Shown here: one piece after another, positions 1 through 9,805 of the stretch
How the letters are laid out: the number at the start of each line of letters is the position of its first letter
How positions within the stretch are numbered: position 1 is the first letter of the stretch
From: Betaproteobacteria bacterium
GTDB taxonomy: Bacteria > Pseudomonadota > Gammaproteobacteria > Burkholderiales > Casimicrobiaceae
DNA: 64,000 nt
Direction: 5' to 3'
Assembly: GCA_016717855.1 (NCBI GenBank)
Contig: JADKEV010000074.1
Location: 1-64,000 of the forward strand
Translations under genes and position numbers: made by a program
The notes under the pieces: model-generated
What the model was told of the DNA's origin: nothing
The model's database searches: none
What the model saw: only the letters and a program-made list of their open reading frames with translations

Positions 1-936
1 CAGGGCGGCATGCACTATGTCGGCTTCGCTGAGCTCGCTGCCGCGGTCTCCAACGCCGGCGGCCTCGGCATCATCACCGGCCTGACGCAGCGCACGCCCG
101 GAACTGCTCGCCAAGGAAATTGCGCGGTGCCAGGACATGACCGACAAGCCGTTCGGCGTGAACCTGACCTTCCTGCCCGCGTTCACCGCGCCGCCCTATC
201 CGGAATACATCGCTGCGATCAGGGAAGGCGGGGTCAAGGCGGTCGAAACCGCCGGGCGCAGCCCCGAGCAGTACATGCCGACGCTCAAGGCCGCCGGCAT
301 CAAGGTCATCCATAAATGCACGTCGGTCCGTCACTCGCTGAAGGCGGAAGCGATCGGCTGCGACGCGGTGAGCGTCGACGGCTTCGAATGCGGTGGCCAT
401 CCCGGCGAAGACGACGTGCCGAACATGATCCTGCTGCCGCGCGCGGCCGAAGAGCTGAAGATCCCGTTCGTGGCGTCCGGCGGCATGGCCGACGCCCGCA
501 GCCTGGTGGCGGCGCTGGCGATGGGCGCGGCCGGCATCAACATGGGTACGCGCTTCATCGCGACCAGGGAAGCCCCGGTGCACGACAACGTCAAGAAGGC
601 GCTGGTGGCGGCCTCCGAACTCGACACGCGCCTGGTGATGCGCGCCATCCGCAATACCGAGCGGGTGCTGAAGCTTAAGGCCGTCGACCACCTGCTGGAG
701 ATCGAACGCGAAAGGGCGCCAAGCTCAAGATTCGATGACATCCACGAGCAGGTCGCGGGCGTCTATCCCGAAGGTCATGATCGACGGCGACGATGGACGC
801 CGGCGCATGGAGCTGCGGCATGGTCGTCGGACTGATCCACGACGTTCCGACCGTGAAGGAACTGATCGACGCATCATGGCGGATGCCGAGTGCATCATTC
901 ATGGGCGGACGACTCGAGGGCTTTCTGGCGGCCTGA
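1..936 (+). pseudogene. Nitronate monooxygenase (2-nitropropane dioxygenase family), 5'-truncated and frameshifted
   Basis: FMN-dependent oxidase family that oxidises propionate 3-nitronate and other alkyl nitronates. The first readable residues (GGMHYVGFAELAAAVSNAG) are the usual N-terminal FMN-barrel strand, so the window opens about 15 codons into the gene. An extra base near position 100 breaks the frame after ITGLTQRTP. The middle, about positions 137-735, is clean and carries the family's GFECGGHPGEDD and FVASGGMAD glycine-rich FMN/phosphate-binding segments. The frame breaks several more times between about 735 and 920, but the expected C-terminus (IHGR, then LEGFLAA and a stop) can still be pieced together. 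The family match is firm. Whether this is real decay or sequencing error is unclear; neighbouring genes carry the same kind of indels, which favours error. Confidence 0.75.
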
Positions 937-984
937 GCCGGGGCGGGCCGCCGGCGAAGCACCGGGGCGCGGGCGATTGATCCA

Positions 985-1010
985 GCCCAATGCGGCGCGG
1001 CGCATTGGGC
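985..1010. terminator. Perfect 10-bp hairpin between two genes
   Basis: GCCCAATGCG, a six-base loop, then its exact reverse complement CGCATTGGGC. It lies 48 bases after the nitronate monooxygenase stop and upstream of glutamate dehydrogenase. There is no T-run, so it could be a factor-dependent terminator, an mRNA-stabilising hairpin or a small repeat element. The rest of 937-1128 shows nothing else I can support. Confidence 0.35.
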
Positions 1011-1128
1011 GTAAATCAGTCCGTCTTCGCTAGTTGCCGGAAACTCTGCAGGAGGATCGCCAGATCGCCGGGATTCACCGCGCCGCGCGAACCGCGGGCA
1101 TCGGCGACCAACCTCTCAAAGAGTCAAC

Positions 1129-2192
1129 ATGCTCGACCGGACCTCTTCCATTCCCTCCTACCTGGATGCCAGCCATCTGGGCCCGTGGGGACCTTTCTCC
1201 AACAGTCGACCGCGTCGCTTTACCTGGGATCGCTCTCGCGCTGGTCAGACATACCGGCGCTAAAGCGGATCCCTGATCGTCGACGTGCCGATCGCGCTGG
1301 ACAACGGCACAGTGACGCACTTCGAAGGCTATCGCGTCCAGCACAACCTCTCGCCGGGGCCCGGGCGCGGCGTGCGCTTCCACCAGGACGTGACGCTCTC
1401 GGAGGTGATGGCGCTGGGCGTGGATGTCGATCAAGAACGCCGCGGTCAATGTGCTGCGGCGGGGCCAAGGGTGGCATCCGCGTGACTCGCGCGACCTGGG
1501 GCAAGCCCATTTCGCTGGGCGGCAGCCTGGGCCGGCACGACGCGACGGGCCACGGCGTGTTCGTGATGAGCGGCGAAGCCGCGCGGCGGCTGGGAATCGA
1601 GATCGTCGGCGCGCGCGTCACCGTGCAGGGATTCGGCAACGTGGGCGGCGTCGCCGCACGGCTGTTCGCCGACGCGGGCGCCGAAGATCACATCGGACCA
1701 CACCGGGACCATCTACGCCGGCGGCGGGATGGACCCACCTGCCTGCAGGCGTGGACGCACCGGCGGGTCGAGAGATTTCCCCGGGCGCCGAGGTTCTCGC
1801 CACGGCTTCTGGGGCATCGAGTCGAGTTCCTGATCCCCGCGGCGCTCGAGGCCAGATCAGCAGTGCAACGCGCGCAAGATCCACGCGGTCGTCGTCGAAG
1901 GCGCCAACGGCCCGACCACGCCGGCGGCCGACGACATGCTCCACGCAAAGGCATCCTGGTGATTCCCGACGTGATCCGCCAACGCCGGCAGCGTCACCGT
2001 CAGCTACTTCGAATGGGTCAGGATTTCTCAGCTTCTTCTGGGCGAGGAAGAAATCAACCAGCGCCTGGACCGCATCATGCGCGACGCGTTCGACGTGATC
2101 TGGGGCGTGCACGAAGCACAAGATCTCGCTCGCGCACCGCGGCGTTCGTCATCGCCCGACGCGGATCCTGCGAACTGCGCGATTATACGTAA
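1129..2192 (+). pseudogene. gdhA: Glu/Leu/Phe/Val-type glutamate dehydrogenase, multiply frameshifted
   Basis: NAD(P)-dependent interconversion of glutamate with 2-oxoglutarate and ammonia. The ATG at 1129 follows an AAAGAG ribosome site. Recognisable pieces in three frames, in order: SIPSYLDASHLGPWGTF at the N-terminus; PIALDNGTVTHFEGYRVQHNL with the substrate-domain start; VRFHQDVTLSEVMAL; GGAKGGIRV around the catalytic lysine; GHGVFVMSGEAARRLG; the Rossmann motif VTVQGFGNVGGVAA near 1617-1660; VVVEGANGPTTPAAD; and INQRLDRIMRDAFDVIWGVHE at the C-terminus. At least six single-base indels are needed to join them. All landmarks are in the right order and spacing, so an intact gene may have been damaged by sequence errors. 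It sits between other genes with the same damage. Confidence 0.72.
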
Positions 2193-3274
2193 TCGAACTG
2201 TCGCCACAATGTTGGATGGCGGTCGAATTATGCGCGACGCGATATGCATCGCGCAACGTGCCTACTTGCCACTCTTGCCTTGGATGGCGATCGCGAAGAG
2301 TTAAGGGCGCGTAACCTGTCAAGGCGATCGACGCTACCGAAGTGGTGGTCACTGATACGCGAAGGTAAAAACCTTGCGGCGCGGCTGTCATGGCGAAGTG
2401 ACGAAGCGACCACGTTGGACCGCTTCTAACCAGACCGCGGGCGACGTAAAATCGTGGCCGTCGGCGCGATGATCCTTCAGGAAGTCGCGCAGGATTCGCC
2501 CCACGCCCAACGCGCGGTCTGGTATGCAGGGACTCGCTGACGTTTGAGCGGCGCCCGAGCAAGAGCGCGCGGCGAAGCAGATCGCGCTCGACTTTCTGCA
2601 TCTACGTGCGAAAAAGGGAGCCCGAACGGCTGGCGCCGTGGATGATTATGAGCACCGACAACTTCGCAGGTTCGGGGACGCCGACTATACGCGGTGATCA
2701 TACGCGGAAAGCTGAAACAACGCTTTTCAGCCCCGCAATCTTCATCAGGACTTGCTGGAAGAGAGGCCTTGTGGAACTCGATCGCCACCGGCCCGGGCAC
2801 GCGATACAGCGCCGGCAACTTCATGGTGAGTTGAGCAGCGCGTATTGGTCGTTGTGCCGAAGGTCGATCACCTTGTTCAGCGCCTTTTCGCGATTGCAGC
2901 CGAAAGCGTTGACGCGAACCCCAGACCGACGCCAGTGGGCCGGTTGCAGCAGTACTCGGCTTGCAGAGACCTCGACGGCCCTCGGGAGGGCGCTGGAACG
3001 CGGCTTCCGCCATAAGCCCGCTTTGGACTACCTGAGCTCCTTGTCGTGAGCAGCGCCCCCGGCGGTGAAAGGCGCAGCAGGATCCCGAACAGCTCAATCG
3101 CATCGTGAGCGACCCATCAGCGCTGCCGATCGAGGGCGCTCGGCTCAGGTGCAGGTAGATTAAGCCGCTGGTGAATGGTCAGCACATTTTTATCCCACCG
3201 TGGCAATGGGCGGTGACCTGGGCGTATATTGTGCATTCGCGCCTGTCCCGGTAAGTCGGTCGGGCCCAATGCCG
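2193..3274. other. About 1.1 kb with no readable gene
   Basis: No frame on either strand gives a protein I recognise. Minus-strand stretches with plausible composition (for example residues reading NREKALNKVIDLRHNDQYALL near 2850-2910, then KLPALYRVPGPVAIEFHKA near 2765-2830 in another frame) suggest a minus-strand gene broken by indels, like its neighbours on both sides. I do not assign a function. No RNA gene, insertion sequence or repeat was seen. Confidence 0.4.
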
Positions 3275-5721
3275 CTACCTGGCGGCGCGTTTTTTTGCAG
3301 CGGGCTTAGCGCCAGCCTTCGGCACGCATCTCGAGTCAATGATCTTGCCGTCGCTTGATAAGCCTGGAACGGCCGTGCATACGCACGAACACATGGTCAG
3401 TCTTGCCTTAACTTCTCCTCTGCGGTCGACCGTGCTGCAGATCATGCGCCCGGAACGGAAGTCGCAGGTGCGCGCGCTGCGCGGACCGGTGGCCTTCTCG
3501 CAGATATACGCGTTGGGCTCCTCCAACAGTTGCTGCCGCACTTCGGGCACGGGCCAGCGGCGTCTGTCCGCTGAAGTCAGGCGCCTCCGCGTTTTCGTCG
3601 TCGCCGTTGGACTGGCCGAAGTCGAACTGCGCTTCGAACGTATCGGTGAGCTTGATGTTCGCCGAGAAGGGCCGGCCCAGCTTGCCGCAAAGCCGTCAGC
3701 GGACCGACGGCCTTGTCGCGCAGGAGGGTCTGAGCTTCGGTGAGTTCGAGCTGGCGGCCGGCGATGATCTTCCACATCGAGAAGTCGCAGTTCTGGCACT
3801 GGAACCTTGTAGTTCTCGTGCACTTCGCCGCCGCCCGGGCACGGGAACGTCGAGCTTGCCGAAGTCGCCGGGTATCGTGTCCCTCTCGAAGCCCTTGGCC
3901 TGGCCGACGATATGCTTCGGTCATCTGCACGATCTCGACCATGAAGTCCTCGCGCGTGGGCTGGCCCCTTTCCATCTGCGCCAGCCGGCGTTCCCAGTCG
4001 CCCGTCAGTTCCGGCGAAAACAGCTCGGGCACGCCCAGGCCCCGCAGCAGGACCATCAGCGAAAATGCCTTGGCCGTGGGCACCAATTCGCGGCCGTCGC
4101 GATAGATGTATTTCTCGTTCAGCAGGCCTTCGATGATCGCCGCGCGCGTCGCCGGCGTTCCGAGGCCGCGCGCGGCCATGGCTTCGCGCAGTTCGTCGTC
4201 GTCGACGAGCTTGCCCGCGCCTTCCATCGCCGAGCAGCGTGGCTTCGTTGAAGCGCGCCGGCGGCGGTCGCCAGTGCCTTGACCTCGATGGCCTCGGTCG
4301 TCACCCTTCGCCGGGCTCGACCGGCACCAGGTTCGCCGCGTCGTCCTCGCGCCCTGCACTTCCTTGCCGTAGACCGCCAGCCAGCCCGCGTTGACCAGCA
4401 CGGCCCTCGGTCTTGAAGGCTCGCCCTCCACCCGCGTGATGCGCGTGGTGTTCAGGAATTCGGCCGCCGGGTAGAACACCGCGAGGAAGCGCTTGACCAC
4501 CAGGTCGTAGAGCTTCTGCTCGATCTCGTTCAGCGTCTTCGGCGCCTGCAGCGTCGGGATGATGGCGAAGTGATCGGAAATCTTGGTGTTGTCGAAGATC
4601 CGGCGGTTGGGCTGACCCACTTCTCGTCAGGATCTTCTTCGCCGGGGCATCGTAGGCGTTGCTGTCCTTCAGCGCCTCAGGCGTCTTCTTGACCGTCGGC
4701 AGGTAGTCCTCGGGCAGCGCCCGCGAATCCGTCCGCGGGTAGGTCAGCACCTTGTGCTTTTCGTACAGCGCCTGCGCGAGCGCAAAGCGTGGTCGGGCCG
4801 AAAAGCCGAAGCGGCCGTTGGCCTCGCGCTGCAGGCTGGTCAGGTCGAAGAGCTGCGGCGCGATCTGGGTGGACGGCTTGGCTTCTTCGTTGACGATCCC
4901 CGGCTTGCCCGTGCACCTGGCCGAGATCTCTGCCGCCTTCGCCTCGTCCCACAGCCGTTCGGCGCGCGAATGTTCGTCGTCGTCGTCGGTTTTCTTGAAC
5001 TTCTCGTTGAACCAGCGCCCCGGATACTCCCCGGCCTTGGCGCCGAACACGCCATGGACTTCCCAGTAGGGCCGGGAGACGAAGCGCTTGATCTTGTCTC
5101 GCGCTCGACCAGGATGGCCAGCGTCGGCGTCTGCACACGCCCGACGGTGGTGAGCTGGAATCCGCCCGACTTCGAATTGAAAGCGGTCATCGCGCGGGTG
5201 CCGTTGATCCCGACCAGCCAGTCCGACTCCGAGCGGCAGCGTGCTGCGTCGGCCAGCGGGAGCAGTTCCTTGTCGGGGCGCAGCGCCGCAAAGCCGTCGC
5301 GAATCGCGGCAGGCGTCATCGACTGCAGCCACAGGCGCTGGATCGGCTGCTTCGCCTTGGCGTACTGCACGATCAGCCGGAAGATCAGTTCGCCTTCGCG
5401 GCCCGCGTCGCAGGCGTTGACCAGTGCGTCGACGTCCTTGCGCTTGAGCAGCCGGTTGAGCAGCTTCAGCCGCGCCTCGGTCTTCTCGATCGGCTTGAGC
5501 GCGAACTTGCTTGGAATGGCCGGAAGATGCGTGAAAGTCCACTTGCCGCGCTTGACCTCTTCCTCCTCGGGCATGCCGATTTCCAGCAGGTGGCCGATCG
5601 CCGACGACAGCACATACGCATCGCTTTCGAAATAGTCATCCTTCTTGGTGAAGCCGCCCAGCGCGCGGGCGATGTCCGCTGCGACGGAGGGTTTTTCGGC
5701 AATGATGAGGGCTTTGCCCAT
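3275..5721 (-). pseudogene. topB: DNA topoisomerase III (type IA), frameshifted
   Basis: Type IA topoisomerase that decatenates single-stranded regions. The ATG at 5721 begins MGKALIIAEKPSVAADIA, the Toprim start typical of TopB rather than TopA. Toprim acidic residues are seen in NACDAGREGELIFRLI. The active-site tyrosine region reads LTYPRTDSRALPEDYL, in a second frame. DELREAMAARGLGTPATRA, the core-domain motif, is also present. The gene ends with a lysine/alanine-rich tail (AGAKPAAKKRAAR). Reading frame is lost near 5095, 4620 and 4300 and several times between about 3880 and 3500, always by one base. About 1.7 kb downstream of 5.1 kb is damaged while the 5' 600 bases are clean. The family call is firm; the gene is probably intact in the organism. 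Confidence 0.8.
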
Positions 5722-5821
5722 TAGGGAGTCCGGTTGATGCGTTCGGTGGGAGAAGGCGAGCCGCAGATGATAAAGAAGTCTGCCGGTCGGGCGCAAGGAG
5801 AAAATCTCCCCGGAGTTTGAT

Positions 5822-6904
5822 TCAGGTCATGCGTTGTACCCTGCCGCCCGGAGTTTGCGCCACTTTCCCCGCCAGTTCGAGTTGGACCAGCAGCGCGCTC
5901 ACGCGGGCGGCCGTCCAGCCGAGCCGGGCGCACAGTTCGTCGGGTGTCGCGGGGTCGAAACCGAGCGCCGTCAGCAGCGCGAGCGCATCGCCGTCGGCAA
6001 CCAGTTCGGTCCGGGGTGCGGCGGCGGGTGTGACCACGCCCGGCCAGCGGAGGTCTTCAAGCACGTCCTGCGCCGTCTCGACGAGCTTGGCGCCATCCTT
6101 GATCAGCTTGTGGCAACCCTTGGAAAAAGGGGAGTGAATCGAACCGGGAATCGCGAATACGTCGCGGCCCTGCTCGCCCGCCAGCCGCGCGGTAATCAGC
6201 GACCCGCTGCCGAGCGCTGCCTCGACGACCAGAACACCCCTGGCGAGGCCGCTGATCAACCGGTTGCGCCGGGGAAAGTTCCCGGCGGCCGGCGGCGTGC
6301 CGAGCGGAAACTCCGACAAGATGCCGCCCTGCTCCGCCAGTTGATGCGCGATGTCGCGATTGCGCGGCGGGTAGACACGATCGACGCCGGTGCCGATGAT
6401 CGCGATGGTCGAACCCCCGCGCGGGCCTGCGCGCATGGCGCCGCGATGCGCGGCCGCGTCGATGCCGAGCGCCAGCCCGCTGACGATCGTCAGCCCGGCG
6501 GCGGCAAGCGCTTCGGCAAACTCCTCGGCGGTCCTGATTCCCGCCGGAGACGCGTTGCGGCTCCCGACCATGGCGATGGCAGGCGCGTTCAGCAGCTCGC
6601 GCCGACCCTTGTAATACAGGAGCACGGGCGCGTCGCCGATGTCGAGAAGCGCCTTCGGGTAATCCGGGTCGTCCCAGGTCAGCAGATGATTGCCCGGCAG
6701 GCTGGCCCAGGCGAGCGCCGGAGCGGCCGCCGCCCCTTCGCCGCCGCTCTTTATGGCGCGCGCGATCCGGGCCGGCACGTGCTGTTCCAGCGCCGCCGCC
6801 GACGCATCGAGCACTGCCTCGGGAGAGCCGAACGCGGTCAGCAACGCATGCAGATTGCGGCTGCCCAGGCCTTCGGCCGCCGCGAGGCTGACCCAGGCGC
6901 GCAA
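5822..6904 (-). CDS. dprA: DNA processing protein DprA (Smf)
   Basis: Binds incoming single-stranded DNA during natural transformation and loads RecA. 360 residues, normal for betaproteobacterial DprA. N-terminal helical region, a Rossmann-like domain with VGSRNASPAGIRTAEE and IVSGLALGIDAAAHRGAM, then a C-terminal winged helix (ELCARLGWTAARVSALLVQLE). The start used is TTG at 6904. An ATG at 6921-6923 lies just upstream but one base out of frame; removing one base near 6914 would give MTPDERLRAWVSLA, a more normal N-terminus, so a sequencing indel is possible. The upstream neighbour is the LysM gene, as in many betaproteobacteria, and topB lies downstream. Confidence 0.93.
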   Translation of the reverse strand: MRAWVSLAAAEGLGSRNLHALLTAFGSPEAVLDASAAALEQHVPARIARAIKSGGEGAAAAPALAWASLPGNHLLTWDDPDYPKALLDIGDAPVLLYYKGRRELLNAPAIAMVGSRNASPAGIRTAEEFAEALAAAGLTIVSGLALGIDAAAHRGAMRAGPRGGSTIAIIGTGVDRVYPPRNRDIAHQLAEQGGILSEFPLGTPPAAGNFPRRNRLISGLARGVLVVEAALGSGSLITARLAGEQGRDVFAIPGSIHSPFSKGCHKLIKDGAKLVETAQDVLEDLRWPGVVTPAAAPRTELVADGDALALLTALGFDPATPDELCARLGWTAARVSALLVQLELAGKVAQTPGGRVQRMT

Positions 6905-6968
6905 CCGCTCGTCAGGGCGTCATGAGCGTGCGCGCGATGCGTGACGCGATGGAGGACCAGCCGGGCCG

Positions 6969-8087
6969 CTAGGGCTTTTTCACGCGGTCGCCCAGTTCGA
7001 CCTGCTTGCTCGAGTTGAGCACCAGGGCGTAGGAAACCTTGTCGAACACGCGGAAAACGAAGGCAAGCCCGATGCGTTCTTGCGGCAACTGCACCGGCCG
7101 GCTCGCGGGCTGGTTGAAGTACTTGGTTTTCTGGTCCCAGACGTCCACGGTGCCCGGGTCGTGGTGGATCGCAAGCACGTGGCCGATCTCCATGCCGTCC
7201 CGCGTCCCCACGTCGAGCGTGACCACCGCATCGCGGCCGCTTTCGATCAGGCTCGTGGGCAAACCGATGATCCGGCCGTCGACCGCCCTGTCCGGCGCGT
7301 GGGGCGGGTAATTGACGATGCGTTCCTTGGGGACCGGGACGAGCCGGTCGCCGACCACGATCTCCTTGCGGGAGTTCACGATGGTGAGGGTTGATACTTC
7401 AGCGACTTTGTCGATAACCGCGTCGCCCAGATAGTCGGCTTCGTAACCCAGGATTTCCGGCTTGCCTGGTGTGGACAGCGGCCGCCCCGGACGATAGATC
7501 TGCCAGCTCGGGCCGTCCTTTTCGCCGATCCCGAGCACATAGATCTTGTAGCCCGCCGAGAGCACGACACGCCCATCCGCCCCGCCGATGATCCTGGGGG
7601 CGGCCTCCAGCCCGTTCTGCTCGATGACCAGCGGCTTGGTCAGGAAAGGATCGATGATCGCCGGCGGGATCGACGGAATGGCGTCGCTGTCGATCGGGGT
7701 CATCCTGATCTGCGGCGAGAGTCGCACGGTGGGCCGCTCTTCCGGCTTCGGCTCGAGTGAGAGCTGCGGCTGGCCATCGGCGCCCGTGGTCAGCACCAGA
7801 ACGTCGCCCGGGTAGATCCTGTGGGGATTCTTGATCTGGTCCTTGTTCATCCGCCAGAGCTCGTTCCATTTCCAGGGGCTCTTCATGAAGCGTCCGGCGA
7901 TCGACCACAAGGTGTCGCCCTTCTTGACCACGTAGCGCGTCGGCGCGTTGTCGGCAAGCTGGAGCGGCGCACCTGCCGGTTGCGCGGCGGGCTGTCGGGC
8001 GGGCGTCTGGGCGTGCGCCGTGAGCGCGGCAACTGCGAGAGCCGCCGCCAGGACCAGCGAAACCGGTGTGTTAAAATTCACTTTCAT
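6969..8087 (-). CDS. Secreted LysM-domain protein
   Basis: 372 residues. Signal peptide MKVNFNTPVSLVLAAALAVA, likely cleaved after AHA (about residue 26), then a short Pro/Ala/Gln linker. A single LysM domain lies at about residues 51-100 (RYVVKKGDTLWSIAGRF, IYPGDVLVL), so peptidoglycan binding in the periplasm is likely. The remaining 270 residues are a conserved module of unknown function. The ATG at 8087 is chosen because it opens a clean signal peptide; a longer in-frame reading has none. This gene is regularly found just upstream of dprA and divergent from def in betaproteobacteria. Its function there is not established. Confidence 0.88.
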   Translation of the reverse strand: MKVNFNTPVSLVLAAALAVAALTAHAQTPARQPAAQPAGAPLQLADNAPTRYVVKKGDTLWSIAGRFMKSPWKWNELWRMNKDQIKNPHRIYPGDVLVLTTGADGQPQLSLEPKPEERPTVRLSPQIRMTPIDSDAIPSIPPAIIDPFLTKPLVIEQNGLEAAPRIIGGADGRVVLSAGYKIYVLGIGEKDGPSWQIYRPGRPLSTPGKPEILGYEADYLGDAVIDKVAEVSTLTIVNSRKEIVVGDRLVPVPKERIVNYPPHAPDRAVDGRIIGLPTSLIESGRDAVVTLDVGTRDGMEIGHVLAIHHDPGTVDVWDQKTKYFNQPASRPVQLPQERIGLAFVFRVFDKVSYALVLNSSKQVELGDRVKKP

Positions 8088-8138
8088 GGCAGCCCCTAAC
8101 TCGGTGGCGGCGGCAAAACTCTTGTGTTTCAGGAATTT

Positions 8139-8163
8139 CACCGCAAAATAACGCTTTGCGGTG
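8139..8163. promoter_or_regulatory. 9-bp perfect inverted repeat in the LysM/def divergent region
   Basis: CACCGCAAA, a seven-base spacer ATAACGC, and TTTGCGGTG. It sits midway in the 178-bp region between the two divergent starts, where an operator would be expected. No T-run follows, so it is not an obvious terminator. No regulator can be named from the sequence. Confidence 0.35.
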
Positions 8164-8265
8164 GATTCTGCATGTTGTTTATGCATTTGGCAAGTTTCCG
8201 CCGGACTACGGGGGCCGCGGGCTTGTGGCCCTGTTGGGAAAAACGGACGCTTCGATAAGCTACTG

Positions 8266-8769
8266 ATGGCTCTGCTGAACATTCTCGAGTACCCGGACCC
8301 GCGCCTGCACAAGATTGCCGCGCCGGTCGCTGCCGTTACGCCGGAGATCCGGCAGTTCGTCCGTGACCTGGCCGAGACCATGTACACGGCGCCCGGCGTC
8401 GGGCTCGCAGCCACGCAGGTCGATGTCCACAAACGGATCATCGTTATTGACGTATCCGAAACCAAGAGTGAGTTGTTGACGCTGATCAATCCGGAAATCC
8501 TGTCCGCGGAAGGCGAGGACGAGAACGAGGAAGGCTGCCTGTCCGTGCCCGGATACTTCGATCGCGTCCGGCGCGCCGCCCGCATCCGGTTCCGCGCCTT
8601 GAGCTATGACGGACAGTGGTTCGAGCGCGACGCCGACGGCCTGCTCGCCGTTTGCGTCCAGCACGAGATGGACCATCTGATCGGCAAGGTCTTCGTCGAG
8701 TATCTGTCGCCGCTCAAGCAGCAGCGCCTGAAAAGCAAAGCGAAAAAACGCCAGCGGCTGGTCGGGTAG
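8266..8769 (+). CDS. def: Peptide deformylase
   Basis: Removes the formyl group from the N-terminal methionine of nascent proteins; Fe2+ or Zn2+ enzyme of the cytosol. 167 residues, the usual length. All three family motifs are present: GVGLAATQ (44-51), EEGCLS with the metal ligand Cys91, and QHEMDH with His133, Glu134 and His137. The ATG at 8266 was chosen because the family begins a few residues before NILEYPDPRL; an in-frame extension upstream lacks homology. fmt follows after 4 bases, so the two are co-transcribed. Fmt adds the formyl group that Def later removes. Confidence 0.96.
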   Translation: MALLNILEYPDPRLHKIAAPVAAVTPEIRQFVRDLAETMYTAPGVGLAATQVDVHKRIIVIDVSETKSELLTLINPEILSAEGEDENEEGCLSVPGYFDRVRRAARIRFRALSYDGQWFERDADGLLAVCVQHEMDHLIGKVFVEYLSPLKQQRLKSKAKKRQRLVG

Positions 8770-8773
8770 GGCG

Positions 8774-9709
8774 ATGCGGGTCGTTTTCGCCGGCACGCCG
8801 GAATTCGCCGCGCGCGCGCTGGAGGCGATCCTGGCCGCCGGCCATGCGGTGCCGCTGGTGCTCACCCAGCCCGACCGGGCCGCGGGCCGTGGCCAGCATC
8901 TGACGCCGGGCCCGGTCAAACGCGTCGCCGCCAGCCACGGCGTGCCGGTTTACCAGCCGGAACGGCTCCGCAGCCCCGAGCAGCGGGCGCCGTTGCTGGC
9001 CGTCGCGGCGGACGTCATGGTGGTCGCCGCCTACGGCCTGATCCTGCCGCTGCCGGTGCTCGATCATCCCCGTCATGGCTGCCTCAACATTCACGCGTCG
9101 CTGCTGCCGCGCTGGCGCGGTGCGGCGCCGATCCAGCGCGCCATACTCGCGGGCGACACCGAGACCGGGATCTGCGTCATGCGCATGGATGCCGGGCTCG
9201 ACACCGGGCCCGTCGTTTCGCGCCACCCGGTCGCGATCGGCGGCGAGGATACCGCCGGCGTCGTGCACGACAGGCTGGCCGCCGTCGGCGCCGCGGCCAT
9301 CGTCGAGGCACTGGCAGTGCTCGAGCAAGACGGACGCCTGGTGGCGACGCCGCAAAGCGAGGAGGGAATTACGCACGCGCCAAAGCTGGACAAGGAGGAA
9401 GCGCGCATCGTCTGGACGCGCGGCGCGGAGGAACTCGCGCGCCAGGTCCGCGCCTTCAATCCGGCGCCTGGCGCATTCACGTCGATCGACGGCGCCGTGC
9501 TCAAGGTCTGGCGTGCCCACCCCGGCGCCGCGGCGCCGGGTGCCTCGCCGGGGCAAATCCTCATGCGCGAGAGCGGGCTGCAGGCGGCGTGCGGCGACGG
9601 CGAGTCCATCGCGCTCGACGAAGTCCAGCCGGCGGGCGGCCGCCGGATGACGGGCGCCGTGTACGCCAATGGCCGCCCGGATTTCGCCGGGCGCCGCTTC
9701 GGCACTTGA
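8774..9709 (+). CDS. fmt: Methionyl-tRNA formyltransferase
   Basis: Formylates initiator Met-tRNA using 10-formyl-tetrahydrofolate. 311 residues. The N-terminal Rossmann-like domain begins MRVVFAGTPEFAARALEAI. The catalytic segment holds the conserved Asn and His in CLNIHASLLPRWRGAAPIQ, and the catalytic Asp lies in MDAGLDTGPV. The C-terminal tRNA-binding beta-barrel starts near residue 205 (ARQVRAFNPAPGAFT). It follows def by 4 bases, as in most proteobacteria. Confidence 0.96.
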   Translation: MRVVFAGTPEFAARALEAILAAGHAVPLVLTQPDRAAGRGQHLTPGPVKRVAASHGVPVYQPERLRSPEQRAPLLAVAADVMVVAAYGLILPLPVLDHPRHGCLNIHASLLPRWRGAAPIQRAILAGDTETGICVMRMDAGLDTGPVVSRHPVAIGGEDTAGVVHDRLAAVGAAAIVEALAVLEQDGRLVATPQSEEGITHAPKLDKEEARIVWTRGAEELARQVRAFNPAPGAFTSIDGAVLKVWRAHPGAAAPGASPGQILMRESGLQAACGDGESIALDEVQPAGGRRMTGAVYANGRPDFAGRRFGT

Positions 9710-9805
9710 ATTTTCCCCGGGTCGGGCCATCTAAGTCCCGCACGTAGAGCACGATGCGCCGCGCCTCGCGGCGCTTCACCACGGCGGCAAGCAAAGGAGT
9801 CAACG

